Source: JBBSGA01 sp038254585 (GTDB taxonomy: Bacteria; Chloroflexota; Chloroflexia; Chloroflexales; Kallotenuaceae). From it: DNA of 18,310 bases. The notes below the pieces were generated by a model. That model was not told where the DNA came from, searched no databases, and saw nothing but the letters and a program-made list of their open reading frames with translations. This document shows, in pieces, positions 6,842 to 14,892 of the stretch. The stretch covers positions 1-18,310 of the forward strand of contig JBBSGA010000096.1 in the NCBI GenBank assembly GCA_038254585.1. Direction: 5' to 3'. Position numbers and translations under genes: made by a program. Each line of letters opens with the position of its first letter. Position 1 is the first letter of the stretch.

Positions 6842-9454
6842 TTAGACGACTACCTCTGCCGGTACGACCGCTGTAAAGCTAAAGCGGCCCTCAGCATCGA
6901 CGTCTACCACAACCGAGTCACCTTCACGGAACTCCCCCTGGAGCAGCTTGAGCGCGAGCGGATTCTGCAGCCGCTGCTGGATTACGCGCTTGAGCGGCCG
7001 CGCACCGTAGATCGGATCGTAGCCTTCCGCTCCAAGCTTGGCCCGTGCCTCGGGCGTCAGCTCCAAGGTCAGCTTGCGGCTGGCCAAGAGCTTGCGCAGA
7101 CGATCGAGCTGAATCTCGACGATCGTGCCGATCTGATCGCGGCTCAGCGGACGGAAGACGATCACCTCGTCAATGCGGTTGAGGAACTCCGGCCGCAGAT
7201 TGATTCGAAGCTCCTCGAGCACGCGCGCGCGGATCGCGTCCTGGCTACTCCCCTGGTGCGTCATATCCTGGATGATCAGGCTCCCAATGTTACTGGTCAT
7301 AATGATCACGGTGTTCTTGAAGTTGACCACGCGACCCTGCCCATCGGTCAGGCGACCATCGTCCAGAATCTGAAGCAGCACGTTGAATACGTCGGGATGC
7401 GCCTTCTCAATCTCGTCGAAGAGCACCACACTATACGGCCGCCGCCGCACCGCTTCCGTAAGCTGACCGCCTTCCTCGTAGCCAACGTAGCCGGGAGGGG
7501 CGCCGATCAGTCGCGCGACCGTATGCTTCTCCATATATTCCGACATATCGAGCCGGATCATCGCCGCCTCGTCGTCGAAGAGGAACTCGGCCAGCGCGCG
7601 CGCTAGCTCGGTCTTGCCCACACCCGTGGGGCCGAGGAAGAGGAACGAGCCGAGCGGCCGGTTCGGATCCTGCAAGCCTGCCCGTGCGCGCCGGACGGCG
7701 TCCGAGACCGCCTGCACCGCCTCGTCCTGGCCGACTACGCGCAAGTGGAGTCGCTCCTCCATCTTGATCAGTTTCTCCACCTCGCCTTCGAGCAGCTTTG
7801 TGACGGGAACGCCGGACCAGCGAGAGACGATGGCGGCAATATCGCCCTCGTCTACCTCCTGCTTGAGCAGGCTCGCGCCCTGCGTCTGGAGTCCCGCTTC
7901 TGTCTCGGCCAGCTCGCGCTCGAGCCGCGTCAGCGTCCCATACTGGAGCTCGGCTGCGCGATTGAAATCGTACTGGCGCTGAGCCTGGTCGACCTGCTGC
8001 TTCACCTGGTCGATCTGCTCCTTGAGTTGCTGGATATGCTGGAGCGCTTCGCGCTCGCTGCCCAGCTGCGCCTCAAGCGCCGTACGGCGCTCCTGGAGAT
8101 CGGCAAGCTCGGCCACGATGCGCTCCAGCCGCTCCTTGCTGGCCGGATCCTTCTCCTTCTTCAGGGCCTCGCGCTCGATCTCGAGCTGCATCATGCGCCG
8201 CTTCAGATCGTCGAGCTCCTGCGGGTCGCTCGTGATCTCCATGCGCAGGCGCGCAGCTGCCTCGTCCACTAGGTCGATGGCCTTATCGGGGAGGAAGCGG
8301 TCCGTAATATAGCGATCGCTGAGCACTGCAGCGGCCACGATCGCGCCGTCGGTGATGCGCACGCCATGGTGGGTCTCGTAGCGCTCCTTAAGGCCACGTA
8401 GGATCGAGACTGTATCTTCGACGCTGGGCTGGTCGACCAGTACCGGCTGGAAACGACGCTCAAGCGCAGCATCCTTCTCGATGTGCTTGCGGTACTCGTC
8501 CAGCGTCGTCGCACCGACCAAATGGAGCTCGCCGCGCGCCAGCATCGGCTTGAGCATGTTGCCCGCGTCCATCGCGCCCTCGGCAGCACCCGCGCCCACG
8601 ACGGTGTGCAGCTCGTCCACGAACAGGATCACGTCGTCGGATTCCTGGATTTCCTTCAAGACGGCCTTGAGCCGCTCCTCAAACTCGCCCCGGTATTTCG
8701 CTCCGGCGACGAGCGCGCCCATGTCGAGCGCAACGACTCGTTTGCCCTTAAGTGATTCGGGAACGTCGCCACGCACGATGCGCTGCGCGAGGCCCTCGAC
8801 GATCGCCGTCTTGCCTACGCCCGGCTCGCCGATCAGGACCGGGTTGTTCTTCGTGCGCCGGCTCAAGACCTGAATAACCCTGCGAATTTCCTCATCGCGC
8901 CCGATCACCGGATCGAGGTTACCACGGCGGGCAAGCTCCGTCAGATCGCGGCCGTACTGCTCGAGTGCCGCGTAGGTGCTTTCCGGATTCGCGCTCGTCA
9001 CGCGCTGTGTGCCGCGCACGTCCCGCAGTGCCTGCAGCAGAGCATCCCGGGTTACGCCGGCCTGCTGTAAAATGCGCTGCGCTGCTCCACCGCCGTAGTC
9101 GACGAGCGCCAGCAGGAGGTGTTCCGTGCTGACGTATTCGTCGCCAAAGGTGCCGAGCTCGTCGTGTGCCCGCACCAGGACGGTACGCAGGCGGGGAGAG
9201 ACTGCCAATTGCGCAGCACTCCCGCTTACACGCGGCAGGCGGCTCAACTCCGCCCGAACTTGCTGGGCGACGGCGCCAACGGCCACGTTCAAGCGCCCCA
9301 GGACCTGTGGCACCACGCCTTCGTGCTGCTCCAGCAGAGCCAGCAGGAGGTGCTCGGGCTCGACCTGGCTGTTGCCGTTACGCTCGGCGAGCGTCTGGGC
9401 CGAGACAAGCGCTTCCTGTGACTTTTCTGTGAAACGATTGGTATTAAATGCCAT
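6842..9454 (-). CDS. clpB: ATP-dependent protein disaggregase ClpB
   Basis: Hexameric AAA+ chaperone that pulls aggregated proteins apart together with DnaK/DnaJ/GrpE in the cytoplasm. It has 870 residues, close to the E. coli protein. In order: a double Clp N-domain (about 1-145, two EHLLLAL copies), the first AAA+ module with Walker A GEPGVGKT at 209-216 and Walker B FVDELH, the long coiled-coil middle domain (about 400-530) that separates ClpB from ClpC/ClpA, the second AAA+ module with Walker A GPTGVGKT at 608-615, and the C-terminal D2 small domain with GARPLKR. The start is supported by GGGAGA about nine bases upstream. It diverges from guaA. No CIRCE or HAIR operator is visible upstream; the phased repeats at 9503-9543 are the only regulatory-looking structure on its side. 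Confidence 0.98.
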   Translation of the reverse strand: MAFNTNRFTEKSQEALVSAQTLAERNGNSQVEPEHLLLALLEQHEGVVPQVLGRLNVAVGAVAQQVRAELSRLPRVSGSAAQLAVSPRLRTVLVRAHDELGTFGDEYVSTEHLLLALVDYGGGAAQRILQQAGVTRDALLQALRDVRGTQRVTSANPESTYAALEQYGRDLTELARRGNLDPVIGRDEEIRRVIQVLSRRTKNNPVLIGEPGVGKTAIVEGLAQRIVRGDVPESLKGKRVVALDMGALVAGAKYRGEFEERLKAVLKEIQESDDVILFVDELHTVVGAGAAEGAMDAGNMLKPMLARGELHLVGATTLDEYRKHIEKDAALERRFQPVLVDQPSVEDTVSILRGLKERYETHHGVRITDGAIVAAAVLSDRYITDRFLPDKAIDLVDEAAARLRMEITSDPQELDDLKRRMMQLEIEREALKKEKDPASKERLERIVAELADLQERRTALEAQLGSEREALQHIQQLKEQIDQVKQQVDQAQRQYDFNRAAELQYGTLTRLERELAETEAGLQTQGASLLKQEVDEGDIAAIVSRWSGVPVTKLLEGEVEKLIKMEERLHLRVVGQDEAVQAVSDAVRRARAGLQDPNRPLGSFLFLGPTGVGKTELARALAEFLFDDEAAMIRLDMSEYMEKHTVARLIGAPPGYVGYEEGGQLTEAVRRRPYSVVLFDEIEKAHPDVFNVLLQILDDGRLTDGQGRVVNFKNTVIIMTSNIGSLIIQDMTHQGSSQDAIRARVLEELRINLRPEFLNRIDEVIVFRPLSRDQIGTIVEIQLDRLRKLLASRKLTLELTPEARAKLGAEGYDPIYGARPLKRVIQQRLQNPLALKLLQGEFREGDSVVVDVDAEGRFSFTAVVPAEVVV

Positions 9455-9502
9455 AATTAATTCTCCCTCTTGGGTTGTGCTGGTAGAACAATACCGCGCG
9501 GA

Positions 9503-9543
9503 TGTTAGAAGACCGCTGGCGTAATGTTAGCGTTGTGTTAGCG
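9503..9543. repeat. Phased TGTTAG direct repeats upstream of clpB
   Basis: TGTTAG occurs at 9503-9508, 9525-9530 and 9536-9541, starts 22 and 11 bases apart. The last two copies extend to TGTTAGCG. The slot at 9514 holds the weaker match CGCTGGCG. Repeats at 11-bp steps put each copy on the same face of the helix, as for OmpR/PhoB-type regulators. The same bases can be read on the - strand as a weak clpB promoter (CTAACA, 17 bases, TAACAT), so the two readings compete. Confidence 0.5.
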
Positions 9544-9557
9544 CTGGCGGGACCGGC

Positions 9558-9586
9558 TTGTCCCGGCACCCGACCCATGCTACACT
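9558..9586 (+). promoter_or_regulatory. Sigma-70 type promoter for guaA
   Basis: TTGTCC at 9558-9563, a 17-base spacer and TACACT at 9581-9586, with TG one base before the -10 (extended -10). Transcription would start near 9593, leaving a leader of about 33 bases with AGGAA at 9616-9620 before the guaA ATG. An inverted repeat, CGGGAC 9548-9553 and GTCCCG 9560-9565, covers most of the -35 element and could be an operator. Confidence 0.7.
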
Positions 9587-9625
9587 CGCGCCGGTCGGCC
9601 AGGGTTATCATCAGCAGGAATCTCG

Positions 9626-11170
9626 ATGCCGCAAGAGTCAATCGTCGTTCTTGATTTCGGATCGCAGTATAGCCAGCTCATCGTCCGGCGCCTGCGCGAA
9701 GCAGGCGTCTATAGCGAATTGTTGCCTTTCCACACGCAGCCCGCGCAGGCACTGGCCCTCCGCCCGCGCGGCTTCGTACTGTCGGGTGGCCCGGCCAGCG
9801 TCTACGAAGCCGGGGCTCCGCAGCTGCCCACATGGGTTGTCGACACGGGAGTGCCTGTTCTGGGAATCTGCTATGGGATGCAGATGATCGCCCACGCCCT
9901 TGGGGGAGAGGTAGCTGCCTCCGCCGAGCGCGAGTTCGGGCCGGCCGAGATCATCGTCGAGCACGCCGAATCGCCACTCTTCACTACATTGCCCGAGTCC
10001 CAGCGGGTTTGGATGAGCCACGGGGACAAGCTGACGGTCCTCCCACCCGGCTTCCATTCCATCGCACATTCGCCTAATTCCCCCTATGCGGCGATGGGCG
10101 ACGAGGACCGCCGCTGGTACGGGCTGCAGTTCCACCCCGAGGTCGCCCATACATCCTTCGGACGCGATCTCTTACGCAACTTCGTCTACCATGTTTGTGG
10201 ATGCACGGGCGGATGGGAACCGGGTGCGATTGTGGAGCAAGCGGTCGACCACATCCGCGAGCAGGTCGGAGACGGCACGGTCATCTGTGGCCTGTCGGGT
10301 GGCGTCGACTCGGCCGTCGCCGCGGCGCTGATCGCACGCGCCGTCGGCGATCAGCTGCACTGCATCTTCGTCGATACCGGTTTGCTCCGCGCAGGGGAAG
10401 CTGAGCAGGTCATCAAGACCTTCGAAGATAACCTCCACATACCTTTGACGGCAGTCAATGCATCCGAGGAGTTCCTCGACGCGCTAGAGGGCGTTTCGGA
10501 TCCTGAGGCCAAACGCAAGATCATCGGCGAGCGATTCATCCGTGTCTTCGAGCGCGAGGCTCAAGCGCTAGGCGACGTCCAGCTTCTGGCCCAGGGAACC
10601 CTCTATCCGGATGTGATCGAATCGACGGCCGCGGACCGGAATGTGGCCGCCAAGATCAAGACCCACCATAATGTTGGGGGGCTGCCCGAACGAATGCACC
10701 TGCAGCTCGTCGAACCGTTACGCTACCTCTTCAAAGATGAGGTGCGCGCCGTGGGGCTGGAGCTTGGACTGCCGGAAAGCTGGGTCTGGCGCCATCCGTT
10801 TCCGGGGCCTGGACTCGCCGTTCGGATCCTGGGTCCGGTAACACATGAGCGCGTGGAAACGCTTCGCCGCGCGGACGCGATCTTCCAGGATGAGCTATGG
10901 AGAGCCGGGCTGTATCGAGCGACCCAGCAGGCGTTCGCGGTGCTGCTGCCGATTCAGAGCGTCGGAGTGATGGGTGATTACCGAACCTATGCCGATGTCG
11001 TCGCGCTCCGAGCGGTGACAACCGAAGACTTCATGACGGCCGATTGGGCACGCCTACCGGACGATCTCCTGGCACGCACCGCGAACCGCATCGTCAACGA
11101 GGTGCCCGCAGTTAATCGGGTCGTCTACGATATCACCTCGAAGCCGCCCGCCACGATCGAGTGGGAGTAA
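9626..11170 (+). CDS. guaA: GMP synthase (glutamine-hydrolysing)
   Basis: Last step of GMP synthesis: XMP + ATP + glutamine gives GMP + AMP + PPi + glutamate, in the cytoplasm. At 514 residues it is the standard fused bacterial form. The N-terminal class I glutamine amidotransferase has the nucleophile C82 in LGICYGMQ and the His-Glu pair H170/E172 in FHPEV. The ATP pyrophosphatase domain has the PP-loop SGGVDS at 224-229. The C-terminal dimerisation domain carries PFPGPGLAVRI and ends in the family tail KPPATIEWE. AGGAA sits five bases before the ATG. It is a single-gene unit with its own promoter, divergent from clpB. Its stop is one base from the stop of the facing acetyltransferase gene. 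Confidence 0.99.
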   Translation: MPQESIVVLDFGSQYSQLIVRRLREAGVYSELLPFHTQPAQALALRPRGFVLSGGPASVYEAGAPQLPTWVVDTGVPVLGICYGMQMIAHALGGEVAASAEREFGPAEIIVEHAESPLFTTLPESQRVWMSHGDKLTVLPPGFHSIAHSPNSPYAAMGDEDRRWYGLQFHPEVAHTSFGRDLLRNFVYHVCGCTGGWEPGAIVEQAVDHIREQVGDGTVICGLSGGVDSAVAAALIARAVGDQLHCIFVDTGLLRAGEAEQVIKTFEDNLHIPLTAVNASEEFLDALEGVSDPEAKRKIIGERFIRVFEREAQALGDVQLLAQGTLYPDVIESTAADRNVAAKIKTHHNVGGLPERMHLQLVEPLRYLFKDEVRAVGLELGLPESWVWRHPFPGPGLAVRILGPVTHERVETLRRADAIFQDELWRAGLYRATQQAFAVLLPIQSVGVMGDYRTYADVVALRAVTTEDFMTADWARLPDDLLARTANRIVNEVPAVNRVVYDITSKPPATIEWE

Positions 11171-11171
11171 A

Positions 11172-11711
11172 CTAGACGCCGCGCTGCCAGAAAAGCGCGA
11201 CCTCGCTCCGCGAATAGTAGGCCTCGCTATAGCCGGCGAAGGTAAAGCCGGAGTGTGTAAAGAACGCAACGGCAGGATGGTTACGCGCTGAGCAATGCGC
11301 CGTGAGGCCCAAGAGCCCCTCGCCCGCCGCCCAGGTCGCGGCGACTCGGAGCAAGGCTGTTCCGACGCCCTGCTGGCGTGCCTCCGGAGCGACGACGATC
11401 CGAGCGACGTGTGCCGCCGGGCGCTCTTCCGCCGCCGTCAGCGCGACAAAGCCCTGCAGCACTGCGTCGTCCTCGGCCACAAAGACCGCCGCGGCCCGCT
11501 CCCAGATTGTATCGAGCGGCTCTCCGGGTGGCTCGACGGCTACCTGTCGCGGCAGCCGGACGCAGCGTAGTGCTATGCCAAATTCGCTGGTGGTGAGGGA
11601 AGCGGTCGGATCGCGATCGAGTGCCAGCTGCCAGACATAATTGCTGGGCACAGCCTTCGGCATTGCGGCGCAGGCGCGCAGATCGTCGAGCTCAGCGGGC
11701 CGCAGTTCCAT
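11172..11711 (-). CDS. GNAT family N-acetyltransferase
   Basis: Predicted acetyl-CoA-dependent N-acetyltransferase, 179 residues, one GNAT domain in the second half. The acetyl-CoA pyrophosphate loop RQQGVGTA is at 112-119, following strand ARIVVAPEA. The later helix ARNHPAVAFFTHSGF (142-156) is the typical motif B, as in RimI-like enzymes. The first about 70 residues are less typical. The substrate, whether protein N-terminus, amine or antibiotic, cannot be inferred. The start overlaps the end of the upstream permease gene by 20 bases, so the two are probably translated from one mRNA, as the last gene of the mre-min run. The ribosome site is only a G-run about nine bases upstream. Confidence 0.85.
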   Translation of the reverse strand: MELRPAELDDLRACAAMPKAVPSNYVWQLALDRDPTASLTTSEFGIALRCVRLPRQVAVEPPGEPLDTIWERAAAVFVAEDDAVLQGFVALTAAEERPAAHVARIVVAPEARQQGVGTALLRVAATWAAGEGLLGLTAHCSARNHPAVAFFTHSGFTFAGYSEAYYSRSEVALFWQRGV

Positions 11712-12873
11712 CGGTCAGATCCCCCCGTCCGGGAGGCGCTGCGAGGGGCGATGTGGGGCGATCAAGAAGCTCTTGCTCGTCGGCTCGAATCTCGGCTACC
11801 GGCGCCGGCGAGTCGATCAGCTTTGCGTAGAGATACGCAAGGATAATCCGCACCGTCGCGGCCAGTGGCACGGCGATCAGCAGCCCTAAGGCGCCGCCAA
11901 GGTGGCCACCTGCGAGAATACAGAAGATAACCAAGATAGGGTGAAGCCTGACGATGTGTCCCACGACGTTCGGAATGATCAAATGATCCTCGACCTGGCG
12001 AAGCACGAGGTAGATCAGGCCGACGACCAGCGCGAGGAGCCAGTTGGGCCATCCGAACGGCGTCGCAGTTTGAGCGAGGGCCACAACCACGGCCGATCCG
12101 GCCGCGGTGTAGGGACCCACAAAAGGAACGACCTCGAGGAAGCCCGTAGCAATCGCCAAGACCAGCGCATACTTGATCCCCAGGAGGCTGAGCGGAATAT
12201 AGGTCAAGATCGCCATCACGACGATCAGCAGGAGCTGCGCACGGATGTAGGCACCCAGCACTCGATCGACCGAGCGGCCCAGCTCGCGAATCTCGCCTCG
12301 ATGCGGAGCGGGGATCAAGCCGTAGAAACCCTCGGCTAGCTGGTCGGCTTGCAACAGAAGATAGAACGTAACAACCAGAAAAATGATGAGCAAAATCAGG
12401 CGCTCGATCACGCTCAGCACGATATCCGGTACGCTGGCAGATAGGGAACTGGCCACGCCAGTAACCCATTTAACGATATCCGCCTCGGCCGGACGCATAT
12501 CAATGACGATGGTCCCAAAGCTGAGTGTTCCACCTTTCTCGAGCCAGCTGCTCGCCTGCCGCACAATCTCGGGGAGCCCCACTTGAAGATCATTGAACTG
12601 GGTGACGACGCGTGGCCAGAGGTAGTTGAAGCTGGCAAATATGAGCAGCCCGGCCACGATGTAAATCAGCAGGACCCACCAAAAGCGCTGGATACGACTG
12701 CGGTGTGAGAGGGTACGCACCAGTGGGTTGAAGAGATACGCCGTGACGATAGCCCACAGGAAGGGATCGAGCAGCCCGCCCATCGCGCGGAGGAGCAACA
12801 AGAGCAGCCAGATTACGATGGCAACCGTCGTAATTTTCGCCCATAGAGGGAAGCGCAGCGCTCGAATTTCCAT
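11692..12873 (-). CDS. AI-2E family permease (PerM/TqsA-like)
   Basis: Membrane protein of 393 residues from the AI-2 exporter family (old name UPF0118). A hydrophobic hairpin lies at about 12-48 and further helices at about 62-90, 155-180 and 210-345. The segment GFLEVVPFVGPYTAAG and the following helix are the conserved core. A hydrophilic tail of about 40 residues ends the protein. Named members export the quorum signal AI-2 or act in Na+(Li+)/H+ antiport; most are untested, so no substrate is claimed. It starts 6 bases after minE, and its ribosome site AGGA overlaps the minE stop TAG (12880-12882), which suggests translational coupling. Its function next to the Min genes is not known. Confidence 0.9.
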   Translation of the reverse strand: MEIRALRFPLWAKITTVAIVIWLLLLLLRAMGGLLDPFLWAIVTAYLFNPLVRTLSHRSRIQRFWWVLLIYIVAGLLIFASFNYLWPRVVTQFNDLQVGLPEIVRQASSWLEKGGTLSFGTIVIDMRPAEADIVKWVTGVASSLSASVPDIVLSVIERLILLIIFLVVTFYLLLQADQLAEGFYGLIPAPHRGEIRELGRSVDRVLGAYIRAQLLLIVVMAILTYIPLSLLGIKYALVLAIATGFLEVVPFVGPYTAAGSAVVVALAQTATPFGWPNWLLALVVGLIYLVLRQVEDHLIIPNVVGHIVRLHPILVIFCILAGGHLGGALGLLIAVPLAATVRIILAYLYAKLIDSPAPVAEIRADEQELLDRPTSPLAAPPGRGDLTDGTAAR

Positions 12874-12879
12874 CTATTC

Positions 12880-13140
12880 CTAAGAGCGGGACCGGCGCAC
12901 GGGAATGTCAGCCTTGAGATGGTCAGACGCCTCGCCACGAAGCAGCGAAACGTCGATAGCGTCGGGATCTGCGATATCAACATACTTCGAGATAACTGCG
13001 ATGATCTCCTCCCGCATCGCGTACATCATGTCGGGCGTAAGCTTGACCCGATCGTGAACCAGCACAGTCAGCAGACGCTCTTTCGCGACCGATGAGCTGG
13101 TCTGCGGCCTGCGACCGAGCAGTGTATCGAGAAAACCCAT
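12880..13140 (-). CDS. minE: Cell division topological specificity factor MinE
   Basis: MinE stimulates MinD ATPase and strips MinCD from the membrane, so that the division inhibitor is lowest at mid-cell. The protein has 86 residues, near the usual 80-90. The N-terminal MGFLDTLLGRR is the amphipathic membrane-binding helix; KERLLTVLVHDR is the MinD-contact segment, and EEIIAVISKYVDI belongs to the dimerisation domain. I chose the ATG at 13140 because GGAGG lies four bases upstream and the sequence then begins like all MinE proteins. The frame is open back to a TTG at 13233 overlapping the minD stop, but that extension has no MinE character. It follows minD after 89 bases. Confidence 0.95.
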   Translation of the reverse strand: MGFLDTLLGRRPQTSSSVAKERLLTVLVHDRVKLTPDMMYAMREEIIAVISKYVDIADPDAIDVSLLRGEASDHLKADIPVRRSRS

Positions 13141-13229
13141 AATCCCTCCAGAGCCTTTACCGGCGAGAACGGCGCCACCGTCAATCCTGTACGAGAGCAG
13201 ACCATAGCTAGTCGCACATCCGGCCAGGC

Positions 13230-14042
13230 TCAACGTGGGGCGCGCCGTGGGCGGAGGCCCATGGCACCCCAGAGTCGATTTAGGAAGCTTTCATCGGGGG
13301 TTAGAATCTGCAGCGGCACATCCTCGCCCAGCAAACGGCGGGCGATGCTCGAAAAGGCCTTGCCCGCCTTCGACGTCCGCTCCATCACGGCAACTTCGCC
13401 GCGATTGGTCGTCGTCACGATGCTCTCGTCGTCCGGCACCACCCCGATCAAGTCGACCGCGAGAATTTCCACCACGTCTTCGGTAGCCATCATATCGCCC
13501 CGACTCACCATGTGCGGCCGGATTCGGTTCAGGATGAGGCGGGGATGGCCTTTCTCGAAGGCCTCGACGAGCCCGACAATACGATCCGCATCGCGGACGG
13601 CCGACACTTCCGGCGTCGTGACGATAAGCACCTCATCTGCCCCAGCGATCGCATTCCGAAAGCCTCCTTCGATGCCGGCGGGCGAGTCGATGATCACAAA
13701 GTCGAACTCACGGCGAAGATCATTACAGAGCGCAATCATGTCGTCCGGGCTGACCGCATCTTTGTCGCGCGTTTGCGCGGCCGGCAATAGGAACAGCTCC
13801 GGGAAACGCTTGTCCTTGATGAGAGCTTGGCGTAGACGGCAACGGCCTTCGACGACGTCGACGAGATCGTAGACGATGCGATTTTCCAGGCCCATCACCA
13901 CGTCGAGATTCCGAAGTCCGATATCGGCGTCGACGACGACAACACGCTGGCCATGAAGGGCTAGCGCCGTCCCGAGATTCGCCGTGGTGGTCGTTTTGCC
14001 GACACCACCTTTGCCGGATGTCACAGTGATGACTCGCGCCAT
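13230..14042 (-). CDS. minD: Septum site-determining ATPase MinD
   Basis: Membrane-cycling ATPase that recruits MinC and is displaced by MinE. It has 270 residues. The deviant Walker A KGGVGKT is at 11-17 with signature lysine K11 and K16; D38 and D40 in VDADIGLRNLD form switch I; IIDSPAG is the switch II/Walker B region. The last 18 residues, starting FLNRLWGAMG, form the amphipathic membrane-targeting helix, ending in arginines. The ATG at 14042 has AAGGAG nine bases upstream. A longer frame begins at 14120, but its first 26 residues are not MinD-like. It is the second gene of minC-minD-minE. Confidence 0.97.
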   Translation of the reverse strand: MARVITVTSGKGGVGKTTTTANLGTALALHGQRVVVVDADIGLRNLDVVMGLENRIVYDLVDVVEGRCRLRQALIKDKRFPELFLLPAAQTRDKDAVSPDDMIALCNDLRREFDFVIIDSPAGIEGGFRNAIAGADEVLIVTTPEVSAVRDADRIVGLVEAFEKGHPRLILNRIRPHMVSRGDMMATEDVVEILAVDLIGVVPDDESIVTTTNRGEVAVMERTSKAGKAFSSIARRLLGEDVPLQILTPDESFLNRLWGAMGLRPRRAPR

Positions 14043-14132
14043 ACGCGCCTTCTCCTTGTAGCCTACGCTTCTGCTCAGGCCTCGCCGCGGCCCCTCCGCA
14101 TGGACGGCCTCCACGTCCACACGCCCAACAAC

Positions 14133-14795
14133 TTACCGTTTCCCGCTTTCCCAAGGCTCGACTTCGATCCCTTTCGCCGTCATTCGCGCCATTTCGGGCC
14201 CGACCGGGCGGCTCCCGGGCGGCCGCGCCAAGGCATCCGCGATGCGCAACAGGGTCGGCGCAAGCTCAAGAGCACAGATGACCGCCGCAGTATCGCCGAG
14301 CGCGCCAGCATGCGCCGTGCCGCGCACACGCCCCCATACAACGATGCTGCCGCCTGCCACGATCTCGGCGCCCGGATTCACGTCGCCGATAAGCGTTACA
14401 TGGCCATGATGGCGCAAAACCTGGCCCGAGCGTAGCGTGCGCTGGATAAGCAAGCCAGCTTCGGCATCGTTCCGCGCTGGCCCTGGTGCCGGCCGCTGGG
14501 GGAGCCGAGTCGCGATACCCGCGGCACGACCGGCGCTTCGCCCTTCCCGCGACGACGTCGCGAGCGTGCTGGGCTGCAGGCCGTGCTCGCCCATGAGCGC
14601 AAGGAGCTCAGAGAGATCGTCCTCGCCGAGCGCCCGCCCTCCGGTGTCGATCGTGATCTCAGCACCATGGAAGAACTCGGTCCCACGTGAGAAACGTTCT
14701 TGGAGCTCGTCCAGGACGTCATTCCAGGGTGCAACTTCGTCCAATACGAGGCGCAAGCCGTCCTTGCCCCCTTTGATTGAAACCGGCGTCGCCAT
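14133..14795 (-). CDS. minC: Septum site-determining protein MinC
   Basis: Division inhibitor that blocks FtsZ assembly wherever MinD carries it. It has 220 residues. The N-terminal FtsZ-interacting domain (about 1-105) begins with SIKGGKDGLRLVLDE; a flexible Arg/Pro-rich linker follows. The C-terminal beta-helix (about 115-200), which binds MinD and dimerises, carries RSGQVLRHHGHVTLIGDVN, then AEIVAGGSIVVWGRVRG and HAGALGD, the conserved family core. GGAG lies five bases before the ATG. It heads minC-minD-minE, with a probable promoter in the 97-bp gap after mrdA. Confidence 0.95.
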   Translation of the reverse strand: MATPVSIKGGKDGLRLVLDEVAPWNDVLDELQERFSRGTEFFHGAEITIDTGGRALGEDDLSELLALMGEHGLQPSTLATSSREGRSAGRAAGIATRLPQRPAPGPARNDAEAGLLIQRTLRSGQVLRHHGHVTLIGDVNPGAEIVAGGSIVVWGRVRGTAHAGALGDTAAVICALELAPTLLRIADALARPPGSRPVGPEMARMTAKGIEVEPWESGKR

Positions 14796-14816
14796 GAGTG
14801 CTCCGAGGTTCTAATC

Positions 14817-14835
14817 ATTATAGGGGCTTTGTCAA
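14817..14835 (-). promoter_or_regulatory. Possible promoter for minCDE
   Basis: On the - strand a perfect TATAAT occupies 14822-14817, 21 bases before the minC ATG. This would give a short leader that still includes the ribosome site. A perfect TTGACA is at 14835-14830, but only 7 bases away, too close to act as its -35; at the normal distance I see no good -35. Confidence 0.45.
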
Positions 14836-14872
14836 ACAAATAGCATCTGGCCGGATTACAAATTGTCGCCTG

Positions 14873-14892
14873 CCGGCACATACCCCTGCCGG
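14873..14892 (-). terminator. Hairpin just after mrdA, possible weak terminator
   Basis: CCGGCA (14873-14878) and TGCCGG (14887-14892) form a 6-bp GC stem with an 8-base loop, directly abutting the mrdA stop. The - strand sequence after it has only ATTT, so it may be an attenuator or simply an mRNA end structure. CCTGCCGG is also directly repeated at 14869 and 14885. Confidence 0.35.

Noticed and set aside
7745..8272. Long open frame on the + strand opposite clpB, Leu-rich.
   Set aside because: It is the mirror of the clpB coiled-coil codons, has no ribosome site and no recognisable protein.
9455..9625. CIRCE or HAIR heat-shock operators upstream of clpB.
   Set aside because: Neither TTAGCACTC/GAGTGCTAA nor CTTGAGT/ACTCAAG is present.
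13140..13233. Longer MinE frame from a TTG overlapping the minD stop, with a lipobox-like LSLAGC at its start.
   Set aside because: The ATG at 13140 has a strong ribosome site and begins with a canonical MinE helix; a lipoprotein signal makes no sense for a cytoplasmic factor.
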